A stretch of 5,965 nt of DNA. Origin: Candidatus Saccharimonadota bacterium (GTDB lineage: Bacteria > Patescibacteriota > Saccharimonadia > Saccharimonadales > Saccharimonadaceae). The position numbers and the translations under genes were made by a program. Location of the stretch: NCBI GenBank assembly GCA_003545655.1, contig DODJ01000022.1:1-5965 (forward strand). Direction: 5' to 3'. The notes beneath the pieces are model-generated. The model was not told the origin of the DNA. It did not search any database and worked only from the letters and a program-made list of their open reading frames with translations. Shown piece by piece: positions 1 to 5,447 of this stretch. The first letter of the stretch is position 1, and the number at the start of each line of letters is the position of its first letter.

Positions 1-260
1 TGCAAGACAACTGGCTGTATCATAAAGCGCAAAGTAACCTTATAGAAATAGTTGCTCGTGATGGTCACGCTATTGTGATAACCAACACACCCAAAACAGT
101 GAAAGCCGAAACAGTACTGCGCATACCAACAAAACTGAGTCTTCTTGTGCCACTGGTATTTAATGCCGCATCACAACTGTTCGCGTACTATATGGCGGTG
201 CAGCGAGGGCATGACGTTGACCAGCCGCGTAATCTTGCTAAGTCGGTGACGGTAGAGTAA
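1..260 (+). CDS. glmS: Glutamine-fructose-6-phosphate aminotransferase (GlmS), C-terminal fragment
   Basis: This is the last 85 or so codons of a gene whose start lies left of the window; the frame is open from base 3 to the TAA at 258-260. The end of the protein, DVDQPRNLAKSVTVE, is the highly conserved C-terminal tail of GlmS, which closes over the sugar-phosphate site. Before it come a segment like the second SIS (isomerase) domain (LYHKAQSNLIEIVARDGHAI) and PLVFNAASQLFAYYMAV, matching the family's PLLYTVPLQLLAYHVAV-type helix. GlmS is cytosolic and makes glucosamine-6-phosphate from fructose-6-phosphate and glutamine, the first step towards peptidoglycan amino sugars. The amidotransferase and first SIS domains are not visible. 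The last 23 bases overlap the end of the convergent Nudix-kinase gene, so no separate terminator fits between the two. Identification is by recalled family motifs and is strong. Confidence 0.93.
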   Translation, partial: QDNWLYHKAQSNLIEIVARDGHAIVITNTPKTVKAETVLRIPTKLSLLVPLVFNAASQLFAYYMAVQRGHDVDQPRNLAKSVTVE

Positions 261-1899
261 GTAATTGGTATGCGGCAACCGCCGAAGCAACTTGTTGCTC
301 GCGTACCGTTGTGCTGCCATCGCGTGTCTCCCAAATACTATGGGCAAGCCAGAACCCAATTAACGTTACAAGGTACTCCTTGTTTATGGAGTACATATAC
401 GGAGTGACATCATGCCCACTTTTTGCAAGGTCTACTAAAAACATGGTCGTGTCAGCATGTTCAGGCGCTGGGTCGGCCCAGCTCCAGTCCACCATACGAA
501 CACCCTCGTTTTCATGCCAGGCAATATTCGATTGGCGTGCATCGTTATGAGCCATATACAGCGGCGGGGTTCGTGATATGTTTGAGCTTACCGTAAGTAG
601 TTCTAGCGCGTTCGCCAAAAGCTCGGCAAGGGCTTGCTGTTGCGGCGCGTTCCAGTGTTCAGAGAGCGAAAGCGCCTTCTGGGTGATAGCCTGGAGCGAC
701 GTAGGAGTAATGGCATCCCAGCCCTCGCGCCAAAACGTCTCATAGCTTGGGGTGATAGGGAAGGAGCACTCGGTGTCTGCAGGCGGTGCTATGCGTTGAA
801 GTGTAGTGAGCGCGTTGAGTATGTCGGTGGTATAGCGCGCAAATAAGGTGTCGTCACGAGGAGCGCGCCACTGCCAGCCATCGCGCGAAGGAAATGCATC
901 CATAGCAAGCAGTGAGTCTTCAATAAGTGCGACTTGATGAGGGAGCGCAGTGAAGCCACGCTGCGCAAGGTACTCGTAGAACGCAGCCTCTTTTTGTAAA
1001 TAGAGTCGCGAGTGAGTTTCGCGGACCGGGTCGTTGAATCGTTCGGCAAGGTGTCTTTTGACAAAAAGCATAGAAGCAGCGTCGCTTACGAACATATGGT
1101 CGTATGCCATGTGGCCTGCCGATACGTATTCTACAGGAAGCTCTTCAAAAGGTTTTGTTAGGGTTTCTTGTAGCGACGGTGTGGTAGGTTCAGGAAGATA
1201 GCGCAGCGCCTGTTCAACTAAAAACGTATGTGAACCAAAAAGTGAATCACCAAGATCGCGTAGTCGTATCCAGCGGGCGTCCTGCGCGTCGTCTTGTCCT
1301 TGTACGGGTTGTTGTGTAGGAACACGATAGAGGTAGGCAGAGGTTTCAGGCCAAGCATGGGCTGTTGTGCGGGCGTCACCAACCAGCCCTACATATACTT
1401 CGGTTGGGGTATCATCAAGCACGAGTGAGGTTTCTTCTTCTAGCTCGCGCCGCGCAGCGGTGGCTGCGTCTGTTTCGTGAGGGTCGATGAACCCGCCAGG
1501 CAGCGCCCATGCACCAGTATCGCCGCGACGAACTAAAAGCACCCGGGGGTCAGCGGTGTCGGTGATAACAATAGGGTCGGCAGTATAGTTTGGCCCCCAG
1601 TTCCAGTACCTCCCCTTACCAGTAACAACTCCTACGGCAGGGTCCTTTGCCATTTCTAAGAACGCAGGATGAAGGGGTCTTCCTTTACTATCTACAGAAA
1701 TTCCGGCAGCAATAAAGGCGGCGGTCTCCTCTGCGCTAGGTGGGGAGGTATCGTTCATTTGCCAAGGCCCATCGGGGATATCTATCGGTGTAAGCGGTGT
1801 GGTCTCTGTATCAAAAACGAAACGGGTAGTTGGGTATTGGGGATAGGGCGCAGTGCCCTCGAGCGCCGAGCGGACAAACGGAGGAAGTTTCTCGTGCAT
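238..1899 (-). CDS. NUDT9-like ADP-ribose pyrophosphatase fused to an APH-family phosphotransferase
   Basis: A 553-residue two-domain protein. Residues about 1-235 resemble NUDT9, the ADP-ribose pyrophosphatase also found as the TRPM2 C-terminal domain. Shared landmarks are GRPLHP (73-78), the WGPNYTADPI block (101-110), PGGFIDPHE (134-142), RELEEET (151-157), a GLVGDARTTAHAWPET segment (171-186) and FGSHTFLVE (221-229). The catalytic glutamates of the Nudix box are present, so hydrolysis of ADP-ribose to AMP and ribose-5-phosphate is the likely reaction. Residues about 250-553 look like an aminoglycoside/choline-kinase fold: a candidate ATP lysine K281 and helix-C glutamate E304, the catalytic loop H451-N-D453 to N458, and the metal-binding D471 in VDWSWADP. 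Its substrate is unknown. The ATG at 1899 is one base after the pncB stop, with no good ribosome site, so translational coupling is likely. It is the third gene of the pncA-pncB operon, which supports a role in NAD or ADP-ribose turnover. Domain calls are firm; the function is inferred. Confidence 0.85.
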   Translation of the reverse strand: MHEKLPPFVRSALEGTAPYPQYPTTRFVFDTETTPLTPIDIPDGPWQMNDTSPPSAEETAAFIAAGISVDSKGRPLHPAFLEMAKDPAVGVVTGKGRYWNWGPNYTADPIVITDTADPRVLLVRRGDTGAWALPGGFIDPHETDAATAARRELEEETSLVLDDTPTEVYVGLVGDARTTAHAWPETSAYLYRVPTQQPVQGQDDAQDARWIRLRDLGDSLFGSHTFLVEQALRYLPEPTTPSLQETLTKPFEELPVEYVSAGHMAYDHMFVSDAASMLFVKRHLAERFNDPVRETHSRLYLQKEAAFYEYLAQRGFTALPHQVALIEDSLLAMDAFPSRDGWQWRAPRDDTLFARYTTDILNALTTLQRIAPPADTECSFPITPSYETFWREGWDAITPTSLQAITQKALSLSEHWNAPQQQALAELLANALELLTVSSNISRTPPLYMAHNDARQSNIAWHENEGVRMVDWSWADPAPEHADTTMFLVDLAKSGHDVTPYMYSINKEYLVTLIGFWLAHSIWETRDGSTTVREQQVASAVAAYQLLTLPSPT

Positions 1900-1900
1900 A

Positions 1901-3175
1901 CTAGGCTGCCATTTCTAGGAATGCTTGCTCGACGGCGAGCCGTGCTTCAACAATGTCCTGGTAGCGCTGAACCTGGGTGGTTGGACCAGTGTGTTTGCCT
2001 TCGTTATCGCTCAGTTTTACCGTATAAATCCCATTCGCATTGGTAGCTTTCATTACAAAGTTATTCGCCTTAAAGCCAAGGTCATTCATAAGGCTTGTTC
2101 CCCAGCCAAACAGTACATTCACGCGCCCTTTGAAGTGGTCGGCAAGTTTCACGATAGTCTCGATATCAAGGCCATCGCTAAATACAATTGTTTTTGTGGT
2201 AGGGTCGATGTCGCTTTTCTGGTAGAAAGCAATGGCGCGTTCACCAAACTCAATTGGGTCGCCTGAGTCATGGCGAAGGCCTTTCCATTTCTCGGCTTGT
2301 TCAGGGGTGAAGTCACTAAAGAAGAAGTCACTCGTAAACGTATCAGTAAGGGCAATGGAAAGGTCGCCGTTATAGCGGTCTTCCCAATCGCGCATCATGC
2401 GGTAGTGGCCTTCAAGCGGACGTTCGTTTTCGGCGTCGGCAAGAGCACCGTATACCATAGGCATTTCGTGGGCGTAGGTACCAATTGGGGTAAGGTCGTA
2501 CTTGTAGGCAAACCAGGGGTTGCTCGTGCCGACAAGGTTCTCGGGCACTTCGTTTTTAAGGCGTTCAATAACATGACTATGCCAATCGGCACTAAAACGG
2601 CGACGCGTCCCGAAGTCCGCAAACTTGATATCTGGACGGTCACGAAGAATCGAAATCTTTTCGTCAAGACGGCGATCGCCCTCGCTCCAAGCTTCTTCAA
2701 CTGACACGCCTTGGCTGGCAAGGAGGTTCTTGTAGTACAGCTCATTTACCTCGCTCATAACTACCGTTTCCCAGAGGCTTACGTTTGCCCAAGGGCCTTT
2801 CGCGGAAATAGCGAGGTCGTTGGTAGCTTCATCTATTGCCACCGATACATCAACAAGTGTAAGGTCGGCAAGGTGGTCAAGGTAGTCCTCGGTAAAACGA
2901 GCGCTACCATCTTGGGCTTTTAGCCCAGCTATGTAGGCAATCTCTTCAGGACTAAAGCCCTGCTGAATGATTTCTTCAAAACGCGCTGTCAGTTCAGCAG
3001 GCGAGGCATACTCAGCAAGGGGGCGATCACTCGCACGGTTCTTCATAGTAAAGGTTACTTCGGCATCAGGGTACTGCTCAAGGGCAATTTGCCCCATAGT
3101 TAGCTTGTAGTAGTCAAGCCCATCAAGAAGCTGACGTTCGGTTTCGGGGGTAGGAAAGGAAAGTAGTTCACTCAT
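1901..3175 (-). CDS. pncB: Nicotinate phosphoribosyltransferase (PncB)
   Basis: Converts nicotinate and PRPP, with ATP, to nicotinate mononucleotide and pyrophosphate: the committing step of Preiss-Handler NAD salvage, in the cytosol. The 424-residue product is close to the roughly 400 of the bacterial enzyme. Visible family blocks are DYYKLTM (21-27), FADFGTRRRF (185-194), GTYAHEMPM (232-240), RHDSGDP (301-307), FSDGLD (332-337), FGWGT (356-360) and a VKLSDNEGKHTG end. H236 in GTYAHE matches the histidine that is autophosphorylated in characterised enzymes. I chose the ATG at 3175 because AAGGAG lies six bases before it and MSELLSFPTPE begins just before the conserved YYKLTM. An in-frame ATG at 3226 would add 17 residues overlapping the end of pncA and is less likely. 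The stop is TAG at 1903-1901. It lies 10 bases after pncA and 1 base before the Nudix-kinase gene, so the three are surely co-transcribed. Confidence 0.95.
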   Translation of the reverse strand: MSELLSFPTPETERQLLDGLDYYKLTMGQIALEQYPDAEVTFTMKNRASDRPLAEYASPAELTARFEEIIQQGFSPEEIAYIAGLKAQDGSARFTEDYLDHLADLTLVDVSVAIDEATNDLAISAKGPWANVSLWETVVMSEVNELYYKNLLASQGVSVEEAWSEGDRRLDEKISILRDRPDIKFADFGTRRRFSADWHSHVIERLKNEVPENLVGTSNPWFAYKYDLTPIGTYAHEMPMVYGALADAENERPLEGHYRMMRDWEDRYNGDLSIALTDTFTSDFFFSDFTPEQAEKWKGLRHDSGDPIEFGERAIAFYQKSDIDPTTKTIVFSDGLDIETIVKLADHFKGRVNVLFGWGTSLMNDLGFKANNFVMKATNANGIYTVKLSDNEGKHTGPTTQVQRYQDIVEARLAVEQAFLEMAA

Positions 3176-3179
3176 GACG

Positions 3180-3185
3180 TACTCC
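3180..3185 (-). promoter_or_regulatory. Ribosome binding site of pncB
   Basis: AAGGAG-type core on the minus strand just after the pncA TAA codon and about six bases before ATG 3175. It decides the pncB start in favour of 3175 over the in-frame ATG at 3226, and its position right at the upstream stop suggests coupled translation. Confidence 0.75.
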
Positions 3186-3821
3186 TTATTTAGCAAGCTC
3201 AAGGGCGCGCCCGGTAAGTATATCAACTGATTCGACCATACGCGCGCCAGCGGCTTCCATCTCTTTTATCGCTTCTTCACCATCAGTTGGCTGGAGGTTC
3301 ACGGCTCGCATGGCGTCTTCTATAACAAGTACATAGAGTCGACCTTCGCCCTGGGGAACTTTCGTAGCGTCAATTGCCGAGTTTTTTACGCAGTAATCGG
3401 TGGCAAGGCCGCCAATGAGTAATGCGACGCGCTCACGGCCGTGGGGTGCGACGAGCGATTCAAGTGTTTCACCTTGGCGGGTGATGCCTTCGAATGCCGA
3501 ATACCCATCGGTTTGCCCCATGCCTTTGTCGACAATAATGTCGGTAGGGAGGATGTTGAGATCTTTGTGGAGTTCAGCGCCTTCGGTGCCGGCGACGCAG
3601 TGCACTGGCCAAGCGTCTGGCCCGAAGTGGGGGGTTTCCTGAGGGTGTTGGTCACCTGAAGCTACGACAATGCCGCCGTTTTCACGCGTGAAGTCATTAA
3701 GGGCGTTGAGTGGGGTGATAACTTCGTCGCCATCTGTAACGGCAAGCGCGCCGCCAGGGCAGAAGTCGTTTTGTACGTCGACGTTTAGGGTAACGATTCT
3801 ATCTACAGTAAGTGTTTCCAT
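3186..3821 (-). CDS. pncA: Nicotinamidase (PncA)
   Basis: Hydrolyses nicotinamide to nicotinate and ammonia, feeding PncB next door. The 211-residue protein is a typical cysteine-hydrolase (isochorismatase-fold) nicotinamidase. The catalytic triad is readable as D15 (NVDVQNDF), K99 (VDKGM) and C144 (GLATDYCV). The metal site is D57 and H59 (SGDQHP) with H74 (WPVHC). The GGLATDYCVK and EDAMRAV blocks are also family signatures. Length is normal and nothing is missing. The ATG at 3821 is preceded by AAAGGAG at six bases, a strong ribosome site. It is the first gene of the operon and lies directly downstream of a near-consensus promoter embedded in two palindromes. That arrangement suggests repression of the salvage operon when NAD is plentiful. 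Some isochorismatase-fold relatives act on other amides, but the intact triad and metal ligands together with pncB make nicotinamidase very likely. Confidence 0.95.
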   Translation of the reverse strand: METLTVDRIVTLNVDVQNDFCPGGALAVTDGDEVITPLNALNDFTRENGGIVVASGDQHPQETPHFGPDAWPVHCVAGTEGAELHKDLNILPTDIIVDKGMGQTDGYSAFEGITRQGETLESLVAPHGRERVALLIGGLATDYCVKNSAIDATKVPQGEGRLYVLVIEDAMRAVNLQPTDGEEAIKEMEAAGARMVESVDILTGRALELAK

Positions 3822-3827
3822 AGTAAG

Positions 3828-3834
3828 CTCCTTT
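3828..3834 (-). promoter_or_regulatory. Ribosome binding site of pncA
   Basis: AAAGGAG on the minus strand, six bases before the ATG at 3821. It is a strong anti-16S match and fixes the pncA start. It contrasts with the divergent gene at 3940, which has no such site. Confidence 0.85.
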
Positions 3835-3841
3835 GTTTAAT

Positions 3842-3860
3842 TAGTGTACGTTTAACACTA
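3842..3860. promoter_or_regulatory. Probable NrtR operator, left-hand palindrome
   Basis: Inverted repeat TAGTGT-N7-ACACTA (spacer ACGTTTA), the same half-sites and spacing as the palindrome at 3884-3904. It lies between the predicted pncA transcription start and its ribosome site. The two palindrome centres are 43 bp apart, about four helical turns, so two dimers would sit on the same face of the DNA. An extra ACACTA half-site at 3868-3873 lies 13 bp from the nearest half-site of this palindrome, on the -10 box. Confidence 0.72.
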
Positions 3861-3869
3861 TCTACCTAC

Positions 3870-3898
3870 ACTATAGAGCTTACTTAGTGTATTGTCAA
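3870..3898 (-). promoter_or_regulatory. Sigma70-type promoter of the pncA-pncB-Nudix/kinase operon
   Basis: On the minus strand, TTGACA (3898-3893, a perfect -35) is followed after exactly 17 bases by TATAGT (3875-3870, five of six to the -10 consensus). Transcription should begin near 3863, giving a leader of about 42 bases that contains the AAAGGAG site. The -35 lies inside the right-hand palindrome (3884-3904), a lone ACACTA half-site overlaps the -10, and the left-hand palindrome (3842-3860) covers the first transcribed bases. A repressor bound here would block polymerase at every step. Seen directly as sequence matches; activity is inferred. Confidence 0.85.
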
Positions 3899-3904
3899 CA
3901 CTAA
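3884..3904. promoter_or_regulatory. Probable NrtR operator, right-hand palindrome
   Basis: A perfect inverted repeat, TTAGTGT and ACACTAA separated by seven bases (ATTGTCA). The overall length of 21 bp is what is expected for a dimeric repressor. It overlaps the -35 of the pncA promoter and ends one base before the weak -35 candidate of the divergent phosphatase gene, so one bound dimer could affect both directions. Assignment to NrtR is by context: an nrtR gene sits 0.9 kb away and NrtR is known to control pncA and pncB genes in other bacteria. Confidence 0.75.
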
Positions 3905-3933
3905 TTGCACAAAAAAGATAAAAACGGTATACT
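3905..3933 (+). promoter_or_regulatory. Promoter of the divergent histidine phosphatase, probably leaderless
   Basis: TATACT (3928-3933) is a good -10. The -35 position 17 bases upstream reads TTGCAC (3905-3910), matching only in its first three bases. A start seven bases past the -10 falls on or next to the ATG at 3940, and there is no Shine-Dalgarno sequence, so the mRNA is probably leaderless. The -35 abuts the operator at 3884-3904. The -10 is convincing; the rest is inference. Confidence 0.6.
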
Positions 3934-3939
3934 ACCACT

Positions 3940-4764
3940 ATGACGATGCCTTTAGAGATTGTATTTGTTCGCCACGGCCAGTCTGAGGCGAACGTGGTGC
4001 ATAAATTAGACAAAGATGGTGACGATAATCCTCACATAGACACTGTAAATCAACGTCCCGACTGGAAGCAGCGACTTTCGCCAAAAGGTATTGCGCAGGC
4101 AAAAACTGCCGGGCAATGGATTCAGGATAATTTAGGGGGCGTTGCTTCATTTAACGCGCGGTACGTATCGCCTTTTTTACGTACCCGTGAAACAGCCGCC
4201 TATTTAGCAGGGCTTGATACTGGCGAGTGGACGATTGACGACCGGGTTGCCGAGCGGAGTTGGGGTGTATACGGTACGGTTGCAAAAGCCGAACAGCGTT
4301 CGCAGTTTCCCCTTACCAGTAAACTCCAAGAGGCTACGCCATGGTATGTTCGCTTTGATGGTGGCGAAAGTATGCCTGATGTCTACGGGCGATTCCGCGA
4401 TTTTCAAGGTACATTACATCGTGAGCAATCTGAGGCGCGGGTTATTGTCGTATCTCATGGCGACTTCATGAACGTAGTTCGCTACGGTATGGAACGCATG
4501 CGCCCCGAGCAGTGGGAGGCGATGGATAGAGACCCCCGGTACACCATACGTAATTGTAGTATTTTGCAGTATAGCCGTATCAATCCGGCAAACTCTAACG
4601 ATATACGTGACAAAATTCAGTGGCGCCGCATGGTATACCCCGATGCGCCCCATGAATCACCTGATGGGGGTGAATGGGTTGAACTCCCGAAGCGCCAGCG
4701 GTTTACGGGTGAGGAGCTGCTGAAGCAGATAGAAATTGCTCCCCCGCTTCTTGAAAATGAGTAA
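3940..4764 (+). CDS. Histidine phosphatase (phosphoglycerate mutase-like) family protein
   Basis: A 274-residue cytosolic protein of the histidine phosphatase superfamily. The phosphate-accepting histidine is H12 in VRHGQSE (10-16), preceded by the core strand LEIVFV. Other active-site elements are the SPFLRTRETA segment (77-86, R81 or R83), E105 in AERSWG and the second histidine H173 in VIVVSHGD. Residues 142-151 hold the GES motif common to phosphatases of this family. The region after about 215 (basic, QWRRMVYPDAP and an acidic tail) is an extension beyond the usual 200-residue core. Substrate is not predictable from sequence; the family includes metabolite phosphatases and mutases. It is divergent from the NAD operon across a shared regulatory region, so it may share NrtR control. 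ATG 3940 is taken as the start; ATG 3946 in the same frame would remove two residues. The stop is one base from the convergent nrtR stop. Confidence 0.88.
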   Translation: MTMPLEIVFVRHGQSEANVVHKLDKDGDDNPHIDTVNQRPDWKQRLSPKGIAQAKTAGQWIQDNLGGVASFNARYVSPFLRTRETAAYLAGLDTGEWTIDDRVAERSWGVYGTVAKAEQRSQFPLTSKLQEATPWYVRFDGGESMPDVYGRFRDFQGTLHREQSEARVIVVSHGDFMNVVRYGMERMRPEQWEAMDRDPRYTIRNCSILQYSRINPANSNDIRDKIQWRRMVYPDAPHESPDGGEWVELPKRQRFTGEELLKQIEIAPPLLENE

Positions 4765-4765
4765 C

Positions 4766-5443
4766 CTATTCAAAGCTACGAGACAACGTCTCGAGTGTAT
4801 CTGAGGTGAATCGGTGCAGCCGTGCTGGCCTGTGGGCACCTTCGCGTCGCATTTGGTCGGTTTCGACGGTAAGCCCGAGGCTAAGGAACTTTTTGCGGAA
4901 ATTACGCTTGTCGAGTTCGTGACCGAAGACGGCCTCGTAGGCTGCTTGCAATTCAGCAAGGGTAAAGTACTGAGGAAGGAATGCATAGACGGCGTTCGTG
5001 TAGGTGAGTTTTGCAATGAGGCGGTCGTGGGCATATTTAATAATTGCTGCGTGGTCATAGGCAGTAGGAGGCAAAGAGTCAACTGGGAAGAAACTTACTA
5101 CACTGTGCGCTTCATTAGGGCTAATCTCGCGGCCGCAGCCCATATAGGTAACAGAAACCGCATGGCCACGAGGGTCGCGGGCAACGGTATCAAAAGTATA
5201 CAATTGTTCGATGTAACTGAGTTGGGTTTGAATGTTAATGCCTGCTTTGTACTCTACAATACGAGTAAGCGCTTCTGTGGTTGTCTCCCCTTTAGGGCTA
5301 TAGCCACCAGGCAGCGCCCATTTGCCTTTAAACGGGTCGTTCTCGCGCTGAATGAGGGCGACATTAAGTACACCGTTAATAAGTTGGAAGATCACGGCGT
5401 CTACGGTAAGGGTTGGGGCAACGTACGGTGTTGTGTACTTCAT
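4766..5443 (-). CDS. nrtR: NrtR, Nudix-related transcriptional regulator of NAD metabolism
   Basis: A 225-residue regulator with an N-terminal Nudix-like sensor (about 8-145) and a C-terminal winged helix (about 150-215). NrtR proteins repress NAD synthesis and salvage genes and release DNA on binding ADP-ribose. The Nudix box runs from PGGYSPKGE (45-53) to R61: where an active enzyme has REUxEE this protein reads RIVEYK (61-66), so the catalytic glutamates are gone, as in non-hydrolysing NrtR sensors. The winged-helix block TLAELQAAYEAVFG, LDKRNFRKKFL and HRPARLHRF is highly characteristic of the family. I prefer ATG 5443 (MKYTTPYVAP) because family members begin just before the TVDAVIF strand. 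ATGs at 5488 and 5461 would overlap the upstream gene. It follows the upstream phosphatase by four bases. Expected target: the palindromes at 3842-3904. Confidence 0.93.
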   Translation of the reverse strand: MKYTTPYVAPTLTVDAVIFQLINGVLNVALIQRENDPFKGKWALPGGYSPKGETTTEALTRIVEYKAGINIQTQLSYIEQLYTFDTVARDPRGHAVSVTYMGCGREISPNEAHSVVSFFPVDSLPPTAYDHAAIIKYAHDRLIAKLTYTNAVYAFLPQYFTLAELQAAYEAVFGHELDKRNFRKKFLSLGLTVETDQMRREGAHRPARLHRFTSDTLETLSRSFE

Positions 5444-5447
5444 ACAA

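Noticed and set aside
75..260. A separate small 61-residue gene starting at GTG 75
   Set aside because: The frame is open upstream to the window edge and the residues before it continue the GlmS SIS domain, so it is an internal codon of glmS.
2270..2745. Open frames of 116-144 codons on both strands inside pncB
   Set aside because: They are out of frame with the well-supported PncB and their translations resemble no family; they arise because rare stops in pncB leave other frames open.
3173..3226. The longer pncB start at 3226
   Set aside because: It would overlap the pncA end by 41 bases and lacks a ribosome site, while ATG 3175 has AAGGAG and the family-typical N terminus.
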